Below, piece after piece: positions 1 through 7,192 of a stretch of DNA of 28,965 nucleotides. The notes below the pieces were generated by a model, which saw only the letters and a list, made by a program, of their open reading frames with translations, searched no databases and was not told the DNA's origin. Source of the stretch: CAZAEB01 sp964484095. Lineage in GTDB: Bacteria > Patescibacteriota > Microgenomatia > UBA12405 > BS750m-G30. The position numbers and the translations under genes were made by a program. Location of the stretch: NCBI GenBank assembly GCA_964484095.1, contig CAZAEB010000006.1, positions 1-28,965 of the forward strand, written 5' to 3'. The stretch's first letter is position 1. Each line of letters opens with the position of its first letter.

Positions 1-2
1 TG

Positions 3-350
3 CCCAAAGAGGTTGAATTAAGAATAACAGTGGTAGGAAAAAAAGTATTTGCCGCTGAAATTCATTCTCAAACTCGAAAAGAAACCCTTCATGATTGGCG
101 CCGCGATACATTAAACTTGCCCCACAAAGAACATCGACTCCCCAAAGATATAGAAAAGAAATGCTTAACCTTTATAAAATCTTTCGGTCTTCATTTTGGC
201 GCGATTGATATGATTCTTACTCCTGATGGCCGTTATGTATTTTTAGAAATTAACCCCAATGGACAGTGGGCTTGGATTGAAGATTTAACAGAAATGCCAA
301 TATCAGAAGCTCTTATTGAACTGCTTAGCGGGAAACAACAAAATAATTAG
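3..350 (+). CDS. Graspetide-type ATP-grasp ligase, C-terminal fragment (5' end outside window)
   Basis: The reading frame is open from base 3, so the gene begins upstream of the window; about 115 C-terminal residues are visible and the GTG at 30 is probably internal. The visible part opens with PKEVELRITVVGKKVFAAEI and closes with DMILTPDGRYVFLEINPNGQ followed by WAWIEDLTEMPISEAL. The FLEINPNGQW signature, with acidic and Asn metal/ATP ligands, is the C-terminal catalytic end of ATP-grasp enzymes of the MvdC/MvdD/TgmB type. These close macrocycles in graspetides by ATP-driven ester or amide bonds between Ser/Thr/Lys and Asp/Glu side chains. RimK-type glutamate ligases are related, but the NPNGQW...P(I)xEAL ending is characteristic of the RiPP maturases. 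A candidate precursor peptide lies about 550 bases away on the other strand (897-1145), which supports this reading. The gene ends 4 bases inside the convergent neighbour. Confidence 0.85.
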   Translation, partial: PKEVELRITVVGKKVFAAEIHSQTRKETLHDWRRDTLNLPHKEHRLPKDIEKKCLTFIKSFGLHFGAIDMILTPDGRYVFLEINPNGQWAWIEDLTEMPISEALIELLSGKQQNN

Positions 351-883
351 ACTTTGTCATTCTTCTTTCCTAAATTAAGTTTTTCTATATTCTTCAGGGT
401 TTTATTTATTGGATCTACAAAGTACAGTTTCCGTTCTTTATCGGTGGTGTTTTTATTATAAGGTGAAACCACCCACTTTCCTCTTTTTTTCTCAAACTGG
501 GTGCCAAAAGATTGTGGTTGGTTGATGGAAAGTAAAAAACGATCTAAAGCAACGGCATAAAAGTTTTTTCCCCAAGGTTCGCCTAACTGATAACTCACCG
601 TGGCAAGAGCAACTGCCAATCCGTGAGAGCGAAAAGTATTTCCGTGATGAAAAAACCAGGCTGCGCGATAAAAATCATCCCTAGTTCTGACTTCTCCTTT
701 TTTGAGCATTCCCAAAATTTCTTTTCTAGCACGTCTTTCCTCTTTTGTTGAGTTTTTAACAAATTTTTTATCTTCCCAATCACCGTCATATCGATCCTTC
801 TGGTTTTTTTCAAATATCTCAACAAGTCTTTTGTTAGATTTTGTTGTTTTGTGAAAAAAACCCAATTTTTTTTGTTTCCTCAT
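347..883 (-). CDS. DUF6624-like protein in the graspetide locus
   Basis: 178-residue basic protein with no signal peptide or membrane segment. The recognisable core is the middle: DFYRAAWFFHHGNT, then an Ala-rich helix (HGLAVALATVSYQLGE), then FYAVALDRFLLSINQPQSFG and TQF. This pattern of helix, H-G, AxAL(D)RFLxSxxxPQxFGTQ matches my recollection of the DUF6624 family, whose biochemical function I do not know. The N-terminal 60 residues are Lys/Arg rich and weakly conserved-looking. The start ATG at 883 lies 13 bases downstream of the precursor-peptide stop, so the two are probably co-transcribed; no Shine-Dalgarno is visible. The 3' end overlaps the convergent ligase gene by 4 bases. Its position between a candidate RiPP precursor and its ligase suggests an accessory role such as immunity, maturation or export, but that is inference only. 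Confidence 0.65.
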   Translation of the reverse strand: MRKQKKLGFFHKTTKSNKRLVEIFEKNQKDRYDGDWEDKKFVKNSTKEERRARKEILGMLKKGEVRTRDDFYRAAWFFHHGNTFRSHGLAVALATVSYQLGEPWGKNFYAVALDRFLLSINQPQSFGTQFEKKRGKWVVSPYNKNTTDKERKLYFVDPINKTLKNIEKLNLGKKNDKV

Positions 884-896
884 TACAAAAAACTAA

Positions 897-1145
897 CTAA
901 TCATCCACCATAGTATCAGCCCTGACACGATCTTCGGTAATTTGAGTCGGTCGAATACAGGTTGTAGCAGGACGTTCCTGTTGAGGAAAAGACATTACCA
1001 TGGAAGGATTGTTGGGATCTGTAGGCCAATCCCACACCTGAGTTTCCACATTATATTCTCCTTCCACTTGAACAACATCCTCTTCAGAAATTTCTTCTTG
1101 AAACCGCATTGCGAACGGAACCATTCCTTCATTTCGCTCTACCAC
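897..1145 (-). CDS. Candidate ATP-grasp-modified RiPP (graspetide) precursor peptide
   Basis: 82-residue acidic peptide. Near its N-terminus is MVPFAMRFQEEI, which matches the PFFARFLE / PFALRF leader motif that binds ATP-grasp ligases in microviridin and TgmA-type precursors. The middle has YNVETQVWDW, and the C-terminal core (TQITEDRVRADTMVDD) alternates Thr with Asp/Glu, the residues joined in graspetide crosslinks. The start is chosen as GTG at 1145 because an AAGGGGGTGA Shine-Dalgarno (1160-1151) sits 5 bases upstream. The alternative GTG at 1154 overlaps that site, and the ATG at 1124 would leave only one residue before PFAMRF. A ligase fragment (3-350) and a DUF6624-like gene (347-883) are adjacent. 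What is seen: motif, size, composition and context. What is inferred: that it is modified, and where it is cleaved. Confidence 0.72.
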   Translation of the reverse strand: MVERNEGMVPFAMRFQEEISEEDVVQVEGEYNVETQVWDWPTDPNNPSMVMSFPQQERPATTCIRPTQITEDRVRADTMVDD

Positions 1146-1220
1146 TCTTCTCACCCCCTTCTATCATCTCTTAATAAAAAACCCAATCTTCATGCAAAAT
1201 CATTAACTTTATCTAGTACC

Positions 1221-1250
1221 AGTTTAGGCTATAGTATATCTATATGTCAA
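1221..1250 (-). promoter_or_regulatory. Possible promoter for the RiPP precursor operon
   Basis: On the minus strand a perfect TTGACA (1250-1245) is followed after 18 bases by TAAACT (1226-1221, 4 of 6 to TATAAT). A TATACT hexamer also lies nearer (1238-1233) but is too close to the TTGACA to pair with it. Transcription would begin about 65 bases before the GTG at 1145. The match is moderate and the spacing not optimal. Confidence 0.3.
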
Positions 1251-1625
1251 GACGGGGTCATTTTTTCCCTGCTCATTTTTAAGACTCTTTTCTAACCCCC
1301 CTGAAAGTCTCAAATATTTCGTAACCTGTTCATTGGTAATTTTAAAGGACTATTTGGGCATTAAATCATTTACCACTAACACTAACTGTTCTAATTTCAC
1401 TAATTTTTCATATTATTAAGGTTAGTAATGAATAAATACTGCATAAGTTCAGATACATCTGGGACAAAACAGAAATATTTGAAAACCGGAGAACTAACTA
1501 GGCTGCACTGGCCTGTTCAATAAGTTAAAAATTCTTTGTAAGCGGTCAACAGTCCAGGAGTAGTGGTCTTTAGACTGTTATTCTTGAGAAGCATTGTCTT
1601 TGTTTTTTCTATTGGAAAACCTCCG
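1251..1625. other. Gene-free stretch without recognisable content
   Basis: About 375 AT-rich bases between the RiPP locus and the nucleotidyltransferase. No convincing reading frame or transposase remnant was found in it. The only structure noted is a 7-bp inverted repeat, AACAGTC (1548-1554) and GACTGTT (1573-1579), with an 18-base loop. It has no clean T-run and is weak as a terminator. Confidence 0.4.
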
Positions 1626-2363
1626 CTACCATATTTCCTTTCGGCTTCTTAATTGTCCTTCCAGCTCCCGAAGTTGTTCTGGTGTGTTTACATTTCCCCA
1701 TTCATCTGAATTTAGGAGTTTAAAAAGGTTTACTCTTTCATACTCTTCTCTTGCCATATCAAAAAGCGTCGGCAGTGATATTTCGGTTTCGTTTTCTTTT
1801 ACCGGAATATTTCCAACTCGTTCTAACAACCAATCCCTTTTAAAACACGCACATCCTGTAAAAAGATGTTTGGATGTACCTTTTTCTTTTTCTGAAAGTG
1901 GCTCGAATTTTATAAACTGATTTCTCTCAGAAACAATTTTATATTTTGGAGCTGGGTGATTTTGTTCTACACTTATGAAGCTAACAACGGCTTCGCTGTT
2001 TTTATGGGAAAAAACAAACCGTTCAATCGTTGTTGGTTTATAAAGCAATGAGCTGTCTGGATACAAAGTAAGTATCGTATCAACACAACTTCTAACTCGA
2101 CTTAGTCCTAACGCTAGAGCGTCTCCATTGCCTTTGGGTTCTGGTTGTATAACCCAATCAATTTCACACCCATTAAATCTATCCATTATCATTTCAGCTT
2201 TGTGTCCAGCAACTACAATTTTCTGTTCCAAATTGGTAGTCCTTAAAGTATTTAAAGCCCACCCCAATAGTGGTTCACCACGGAGTTCGACCAATGGTTT
2301 AGGGATATCTGATTTCATTCTCACACCCTGACCACCCGCGAGTAACATTGCAGCTATTTTCAT
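1626..2363 (-). CDS. GlmU/GalU-type sugar-phosphate nucleotidyltransferase
   Basis: 245 residues forming a single nucleotidyltransferase domain that transfers a nucleotidyl group to a sugar phosphate. The N-terminus MKIAAMLLAGGQGVRMKSDI followed by PKPL is the G-rich NTP-binding loop LAGGxGxRM(x)nPKPL with its catalytic Arg and Lys. EPKGNGDALALG at about residues 75-86 matches the base/ribose-contacting QPxGTGDAL segment of GlmU, and YPDSSLL near residue 100 corresponds to the metal-binding D(V)PL motif. There is no left-handed beta-helix acetyltransferase domain, so this is not full-length GlmU (about 450 residues). The best guess is a UDP-GlcNAc pyrophosphorylase-like enzyme, but the sugar cannot be assigned. 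It stands alone; the next gene upstream is divergent. Confidence 0.85.
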   Translation of the reverse strand: MKIAAMLLAGGQGVRMKSDIPKPLVELRGEPLLGWALNTLRTTNLEQKIVVAGHKAEMIMDRFNGCEIDWVIQPEPKGNGDALALGLSRVRSCVDTILTLYPDSSLLYKPTTIERFVFSHKNSEAVVSFISVEQNHPAPKYKIVSERNQFIKFEPLSEKEKGTSKHLFTGCACFKRDWLLERVGNIPVKENETEISLPTLFDMAREEYERVNLFKLLNSDEWGNVNTPEQLRELEGQLRSRKEIW

Positions 2364-2415
2364 AATTTGACATTATATAATTCTCATAACATCGTGACAA
2401 GTTGCTGTCCTGGGC

Positions 2416-2482
2416 GACAGGTCGGTCTTTCGTTTTGCCCCTGGTAAGATTTTGTGAGCTTTCATGGTAGTTCCGACCTGTC
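2416..2482. repeat. 10-bp inverted repeat upstream of the HAD-Nudix gene
   Basis: GACAGGTCGG (2416-2425) and its perfect complement CCGACCTGTC (2473-2482) enclose 47 bases. Immediately after, CCTG...CAGG (2477-2497) can form an alternative hairpin overlapping the second arm. The block is distinctly more GC-rich than its surroundings and sits in the 217-base gap between two divergent genes. It may be an intergenic palindromic repeat or a folded 5' region; no function can be assigned. Confidence 0.5.
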
Positions 2483-2580
2483 TACCGGCGAAGCAGGTTT
2501 TGCCATCTGACATTGACTAATCATGTGTCCATCATGTGTTTGGACCTAGACGAATGGTTATATAGTGTATAACATTAGAT

Positions 2581-3624
2581 ATGATAGACACATTGATTTT
2601 CGATGCGGGCAATGTATTGCTCAGAGTTGAAAATGAACTTATCCGTAAAGACATTAGCAATACCTTAAGAATCAACCCCAGGATAGTGAGTAATGCATGG
2701 AATAAGCTTATTCCTAAACATGGTGCAGGTAAAATTAGCGAAAAGGAATTTTGGGATAAGTTTTTCAAACTAACAAACACTCAAAAAAGAAAAATCCCGA
2801 AAGATTTGCTTGTTAGAGAGTATCAAAAGCGATTTACCACTTATGACGAGGTGTTGGCAATAGTTAGTAATCTTAAATCAAACAACTACAAATTGGGGAT
2901 TATTTCCGACACAATACCAAGTCACGCAAACTTACTGGAAAAAAATGATATTTTTAAACCTTTTGATGTCGTCTTGCTTTCTTATAAAATTGGATTGCGA
3001 AGGCCAGACCCAAAATTATTCCAAATGGCTCTGCAGAGATTAAAATCCAAGCCAGAAAACTCAGTATTTATTGATGATGTTCTAAAAAATATTAATATTA
3101 TAAACAAATTAGGATTGACAGGTGTTGTTTATGAAAACCCGAAACAGTTAAGGTTAACACTGGAAAAAATGGGAGTAAACTGTCAACCTCCCCGAGAAGT
3201 AAAGGAAACAAATATAGGAACTCATGCATTATTAATTACTAATTATAATGAAATCATTTTACAACAACGTTCATTTCAACCATATATTGCTAATCCGGGA
3301 ACAATTGGCATATTCGGAGGCACTATCAAAAAGAATGAAGGCCTTGTCGATGGTTTAAAAAGAGAATTACTAGAAGAGCTTGCATTGACAATAAAAGATA
3401 GCAATATGAGTAAATTAGGTGTTTATGAGAAAACCAAAACATTGGATGGAATCGACCATACTTCACATGTGTTTTTGGTAAAAAACGTAAATTTTAATGA
3501 ACTTATTTTAAAGGAAGGACTTGATTTCGTCGTGGGCACGGTCAAAGAACTTTTAAAAAATAAAAAACTTACGCGAATAACTCGTCTTGCTCTAAAAGAC
3601 TATTCCAAATTTTGTAGTAGTTAA
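2581..3624 (+). CDS. Two-domain protein: HAD phosphatase fused to Nudix hydrolase
   Basis: 347 residues. Residues 1 to about 195 are a HAD-superfamily subfamily IA domain. It has motif I IFDAGNVL with nucleophile D8, motif II ISDT at 108-111, motif III Lys136 in YKIGLRRPDPKLF, and motif IV IDDV with D165/D166. The DxGN form of motif I is also found in YihX-type sugar-phosphate phosphatases. Residues about 208-345 are a Nudix domain. Its box reads G247-x5-E253-x7-R261-E-L-x-E265-E266, complete, so diphosphate hydrolysis is expected. A two-domain enzyme could dephosphorylate a nucleotide or sugar product in two steps, but the substrates are unknown. No Shine-Dalgarno is present; a TATAAC hexamer (2568-2573) ends 7 bases before the ATG, suggesting a leaderless transcript. 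Confidence 0.88.
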   Translation: MIDTLIFDAGNVLLRVENELIRKDISNTLRINPRIVSNAWNKLIPKHGAGKISEKEFWDKFFKLTNTQKRKIPKDLLVREYQKRFTTYDEVLAIVSNLKSNNYKLGIISDTIPSHANLLEKNDIFKPFDVVLLSYKIGLRRPDPKLFQMALQRLKSKPENSVFIDDVLKNINIINKLGLTGVVYENPKQLRLTLEKMGVNCQPPREVKETNIGTHALLITNYNEIILQQRSFQPYIANPGTIGIFGGTIKKNEGLVDGLKRELLEELALTIKDSNMSKLGVYEKTKTLDGIDHTSHVFLVKNVNFNELILKEGLDFVVGTVKELLKNKKLTRITRLALKDYSKFCSS

Positions 3625-3668
3625 CTTAAAGATAAATTAAATAAACTTCCCGAGAATAAATAAACTGA

Positions 3669-4484
3669 ATGAAAACCATAAAGCTAGATAATTCAACTAG
3701 AATACCAATTCTTGGTTTTGGAACTGCTAAACTTACAGGCAAAGCGTGTCGAAAAGCAGTTGAAACTGCGTTGGGAGTAGGATATAGGCATATTGATACT
3801 GCCTACTCTTATCAAAATCAAAAAGAGATTGCGAAAGCTATCAAAAAATCAGGTATTAAAAGAAAATGTTTATTCATAACTTCCAAAGTTTTTTACTTTG
3901 ACCTAGAACCTAAACGAGTCAAAGAGATTTGTACAATTTGCTTAGAAGAACTTCAAATAGATTACTTAGATTTGTTTCTTATACACTGGCCAAATAAAAC
4001 TATTCCATTAAAACATACCTTTTATGCTCTTAACGGACTCTTAGAAGAAGGGTTAATTAAATCGATCGGTGTGTCGAACTTCACAATTAACCATCTTAAG
4101 GATTGTTTGAAGACTGGGATTCCCGTCGTAAATAATCAGGTTGAGTTTCACCCTAGTTTAAACCAAATGGGGCTAAAAAAATTTTGCGATGAAAAAGGTA
4201 TTTCTCTAACCGCGTATTCTCCGTTAGCTCAAGGACAGGATTTAAAAATAAAAGCCATACGCAACATAGCCAAAAGGCATGGCAAAACCCCTGCGCAGGT
4301 AATAAATAACTGGCTAGTACTAAAAAACATCATCACGATTCCAAAATCGTCCAACCCTAAAAGAATAAAGGAAAATTGGGAAAGTCTTGGTTTTTCTTTA
4401 ACCAAAGGTGAGATTTTTCAAATGGATAATCTTGATACTGGAAACCGTATAGTTAATCCAAAATTTGCCGAATTTAATTATTAA
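3669..4484 (+). CDS. Aldo/keto reductase
   Basis: 271 residues, a full-length member of the NAD(P)H-dependent aldo/keto reductase family, a soluble TIM barrel. The catalytic tetrad is complete: D43 in HIDTAYSY, Y48, K73 in ITSKVF, and H106 in LFLIHWP. The signatures LGFGT at the N-terminus, GVSNF after residue 130, NQVEFHP, and the C-terminal IPKSSNPKRIKEN cofactor 2'-phosphate loop are all present. That loop favours NADPH. The closest functional relatives are the 2,5-diketo-gluconate/methylglyoxal reductase type, but the carbonyl substrate cannot be told from sequence. It follows the HAD-Nudix gene by 44 bases on the same strand with no visible ribosome-binding site, so the two may be co-transcribed. 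Confidence 0.9.
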   Translation: MKTIKLDNSTRIPILGFGTAKLTGKACRKAVETALGVGYRHIDTAYSYQNQKEIAKAIKKSGIKRKCLFITSKVFYFDLEPKRVKEICTICLEELQIDYLDLFLIHWPNKTIPLKHTFYALNGLLEEGLIKSIGVSNFTINHLKDCLKTGIPVVNNQVEFHPSLNQMGLKKFCDEKGISLTAYSPLAQGQDLKIKAIRNIAKRHGKTPAQVINNWLVLKNIITIPKSSNPKRIKENWESLGFSLTKGEIFQMDNLDTGNRIVNPKFAEFNY

Positions 4485-4572
4485 TATAAATGATGTTAAA
4501 TAACGTTGTTTATGGTGTTGAACTTATCTTCTTGAGAAATAATGGTGGATGAAAATATTTTAGGCACAAGCA

Positions 4573-5532
4573 TTATTTTATATTTTGTCTATAAAAATCA
4601 ACACACTGCTTCAAGCCCTCTTCCCAGCTAGTTTCCGGTGTAAATCCAAGTTTTTTTTTAGCTTTTTGTGCATTCCCACATAAAAAGCTGACATCCCCGC
4701 GTCGATCAGGTAAAAATTTCATTTTCGGTTCAACATTCATAAGTTTGGCAATGTCAAAAACGATTTGTTTAACGCTTCTTGGTTTCCCACTGGCAATAAC
4801 AAACAGTTCACCCGAGGCATTAGGATTCTCAGTCACCATTAATGATGCTCTAATAGTATCTTTTATGAATATAAAATCACGGACAAACTCACCATCACCA
4901 AAAATCGGCACCTCTTTCCCTTGAGAAAGTAAATTTATTGTTGTCGGAATAATACCGGCTCTCCTTAAAAACACTTGTTTTTTTGGTCCATAATTGTTGA
5001 ATAATCGAATAATTGTGTAATCAATATTAAATGATCCATTATATGACTGAATTAATAAATCGCATGCTGCCTTAGCAGCAGCATAAGGAGTTCGTGGTGC
5101 TAAACGGTCTGTTTCAGAAAGTAACATATCATCACTAGAACCATAGACTTCACTTGTAGAAAATGAGATTAATTTCTTGAAAAATCCACGTCTTTGGCAC
5201 TCAAGAATTGTTTGTTGCATACCAATTATATTATCTGTAGAAATTTTAGGTTCTTTAAGCGAAAAAACCAAAGGTGTCACTGCTAAATGATAAACAGTAT
5301 CTATTTCATGTTTGTTGAGTAAAAATGACATTAACTTATAGTCACACACGTCGCCTTTGACAAACTCCAGCTTGGGATTTTTCAATATGCCCCCAATGTT
5401 ATCTAGTGTTGACATAGTAAGATTGTCCACGACAACAACCTTCTCAATATGATTAAGTTGAATTAGTGCTTCAGCTAAATGGCTTCCAACAAAACCTGCT
5501 CCCCCTGAAAGCAAAGCTCTTTTTGGTCTCAT
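4573..5532 (-). CDS. NAD-dependent sugar-nucleotide epimerase/dehydratase (extended SDR)
   Basis: 319 residues, the full length of extended short-chain dehydrogenases acting on nucleotide sugars. The N-terminal Rossmann motif is GGAGFVG (10-16), with an acidic residue at the end of beta-2 (VVDN, D36) pointing to NAD. The catalytic set is S/T in SFSTSEVYG (123-131) and Y150xxxK154 in TPYAAAKAACD. FNNYGPKK and GDGEFVRDFIFIKD are the usual downstream substrate-site motifs. The family includes UDP-glucose 4-epimerases and GDP/dTDP-sugar dehydratases; the exact reaction cannot be named. It begins 6 bases after the PgeF-like gene on the same strand, so they form a two-gene operon. Together with the nucleotidyltransferase nearby it hints at surface-sugar synthesis. 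Confidence 0.88.
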   Translation of the reverse strand: MRPKRALLSGGAGFVGSHLAEALIQLNHIEKVVVVDNLTMSTLDNIGGILKNPKLEFVKGDVCDYKLMSFLLNKHEIDTVYHLAVTPLVFSLKEPKISTDNIIGMQQTILECQRRGFFKKLISFSTSEVYGSSDDMLLSETDRLAPRTPYAAAKAACDLLIQSYNGSFNIDYTIIRLFNNYGPKKQVFLRRAGIIPTTINLLSQGKEVPIFGDGEFVRDFIFIKDTIRASLMVTENPNASGELFVIASGKPRSVKQIVFDIAKLMNVEPKMKFLPDRRGDVSFLCGNAQKAKKKLGFTPETSWEEGLKQCVDFYRQNIK

Positions 5533-5538
5533 GGTAAT

Positions 5539-6336
5539 TTATTGATTTGAACCGATAACAGACATAAATCTTCCTTCTGGTTGATCATTCATTCTAGCAT
5601 AATAGTGAGAATAGAACATAGAGTCAGGGTTAGCCGTATTATCGGGGTGACTTTGAATTTTCTCCTCTTCTGCGCCTATTGATTTTAGTTGTTCAGTTAC
5701 TGCCCTATGCAAACTTAGCTTATAGCATTTATTTTGGGTGGAAATAAATTCTTCAAATCTAGGGGTTTTGCTCAAAACCTCTTCCTTAATACCATTCCAA
5801 AGACTTGAATTTTTCAAGTCATAACTCTCTTGATGAATTGCTGGACCTATTAAATAGTTTACCTCTGATGGCTCAATGTGATATTTACTGAAAATAGGTT
5901 GAAGATTGTTAACAATCTTATTAATAACTCCCAATAATCCTATGTGTATTACACCATGAAGACTTGATATGTGATGCCACAGTAATAGAGGGATGCAATC
6001 ACCAGTTAATAAACCAACATATTCCTGATTAAAAGTCAAAAATCCATCAACACCAGCTTTAAAATCATCATATTCACCCTCAACAACTAGAGATTGCCTG
6101 TAAGTTTCAGTATTTGAAGTAAATCTATCTTTGACACTTATAGCATTACTATGTGTTGGTTGAATTATATGTAGATGGTTAGAGTCAATACCAATTCTTT
6201 TTAAAAATTTTGTGCGATTTTGGCCCACTTGCTTTTCGCCTCCATATTTATAAGCAAGATTTCCATCTTCTGAAGTAGAGAAAGCAATGAGGAAATTTCC
6301 ATCTTCGAAGATAAATTTATTTTCATTATCAACCAT
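5539..6336 (-). CDS. pgeF: PgeF/YfiH-family (DUF152, laccase-domain) protein
   Basis: About 265 residues. The family members bind zinc or copper with two His and one Cys; they act as purine nucleoside phosphorylase/adenosine deaminase in some bacteria and as peptidoglycan-editing factor in others. All three ligand positions are visible: His in IIQPTHSN, Cys in LLTGDCIPLLLW, and His in GVIHIGLLG. The downstream GPAIHQESYDL matches the family GPxIxxxxYEV segment. The usual HAGWRG is here HIGLLG, and the family's D-C-P is preserved, so it is a diverged but probably active member. The ATG at 6336 is preferred; an upstream in-frame TTG at 6393 would add an unlikely 19-residue extension. It is followed after 2 codons' distance by the epimerase gene. 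Confidence 0.8.
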   Translation of the reverse strand: MVDNENKFIFEDGNFLIAFSTSEDGNLAYKYGGEKQVGQNRTKFLKRIGIDSNHLHIIQPTHSNAISVKDRFTSNTETYRQSLVVEGEYDDFKAGVDGFLTFNQEYVGLLTGDCIPLLLWHHISSLHGVIHIGLLGVINKIVNNLQPIFSKYHIEPSEVNYLIGPAIHQESYDLKNSSLWNGIKEEVLSKTPRFEEFISTQNKCYKLSLHRAVTEQLKSIGAEEEKIQSHPDNTANPDSMFYSHYYARMNDQPEGRFMSVIGSNQ

Positions 6337-6458
6337 ATTAATTTTAATTTTTAGCAATACAGAAATTTTACCCTGGCTTAATTTGAAAAACAAATTGTGT
6401 ACAAAGTTACATGCTTTTGAGATTCTGAAGAAACTGATAGTAGATAATCAATTGGCAA

Positions 6459-6623
6459 CCGATCATTAAGACCCTCACTGATCCAAAAAATATTCCTTTC
6501 TTAGAAACTGAACTTAAAGAATATTTGAACTACTACCACCATAAAAGACCCCATCTTTCTTTGAACTTAAAAACACCTGATAAAACATTAAAAGAGTACA
6601 ATATGTCAGTGTCGGATATTTAA
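6459..6623 (+). pseudogene. C-terminal remnant of an IS481/IS3-type DDE transposase
   Basis: One frame reads IPFLETELKEYLNYYHHKRP and continues HLSLNLKTPDKTLKEYN before a TAA at 6621. The (Y/F)YNxxRPHxSLxxKTPxE pattern is the conserved C-terminus of rve-type integrase-core transposases of the IS481 and IS3 families. No start codon, DNA-binding region or DDE residues are recognisable upstream, where the frame hits a stop at 6441. It is therefore a decayed insertion-sequence tail, not a working gene. It lies between the PgeF-like gene and the 102-residue orphan. Confidence 0.75.
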
Positions 6624-6642
6624 GTGAACATATCGATCAAGC

Positions 6643-6951
6643 ATGACCACAAAAAAGAGACGGATTGTTTTCGAAACATGTCTAGACGAAGAGTTTGCCA
6701 GGCAGCTGCTTGAGTATATCTATGACCAAGAGGATCTCTACCCAAGCCTGAAAACCACCTTTCTGGGGATTACCAGGCATTTCAAGATCGACTTCAGAGA
6801 CAAAGCGAAGATAGACAGACTGCGACTTCATCTGCTGTATCTGTGTGACAGAAAACTAATAGAAGAGAAACACTACCCTGAAGGAGTGGTTGGTTACGGA
6901 ATGGAAAGAAAAGGAATAGAGTGGGTCAACAAAAAAAGCTACCAATTCTGA
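6643..6951 (+). CDS. Small hypothetical protein, possibly winged-helix
   Basis: 102 residues, not recognised. It is charged, has no membrane segment, and by eye alternates helices with a short C-terminal beta hairpin (YPEGVVGYGMERKGIEWV). Together with LRLHLLYLCDRKLIEE before it, that resembles a winged-helix fold, with the recognition helix near residues 55-72. That fold call is an impression, not a motif match. Base composition is visibly richer in GC than the flanking DNA, and the gene sits between two insertion-sequence remnants, so it was probably brought in with mobile DNA. The ATG at 6643 has no Shine-Dalgarno. It could be a small regulator or an accessory protein of a mobile element. 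Confidence 0.5.
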   Translation: MTTKKRRIVFETCLDEEFARQLLEYIYDQEDLYPSLKTTFLGITRHFKIDFRDKAKIDRLRLHLLYLCDRKLIEEKHYPEGVVGYGMERKGIEWVNKKSYQF

Positions 6952-7003
6952 GTGCTGGTCCGCAAAGCGATCAATCTTATCTCGTGCCCACCCTGATAGC
7001 CTG

Positions 7004-7033
7004 TAAGTTCTAAATCGAATTGCACCACCTTGC
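7004..7033 (+). repeat. Left 30-bp terminal inverted repeat
   Basis: Thirty bases that start TAAGTTCTAAATCG and end CACCACCTTGC. Every base is matched by the reverse complement of 9764-9793; the match stops at 7003 and 7034. A transposase-like ATG begins 14 bases further in, with AAGG just before it. Confidence 0.9.
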
Positions 7034-7047
7034 AGTAAAATGCAAGG

Positions 7048-7180
7048 ATGAAAAAGAAAAATAAGCTTAACGGCGCAGGAAAGGGATTTAATCGCTCTTT
7101 GGTGGTCTAAAGAAGTAAGTTTGCGAGAAATTGCTAGAAGGCTGGACAGAAACCACACTAGTATTAGTAGAGAGCTTGAA
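7048..7180 (+). pseudogene. Frameshifted N-terminus of an IS30-family transposase
   Basis: From ATG 7048 the frame reads MKKKNKL, then one surplus A at 7069 shifts it. The next frame reads TAQERDLIALWWSKEVSLRE and on through IARRLDRNHTSISRELE up to 7180. That is the N-terminal helix-turn-helix of IS30 transposases (LTxxER..I..L...G.S.REIAR.L.R..STISREL). Only about 44 of the usual 300-plus residues remain; the catalytic DDE domain is missing. The shifted frame then runs without a stop straight into the Nudix gene. Confidence 0.8.
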
Positions 7181-7192
7181 TGTAGGATTGAT

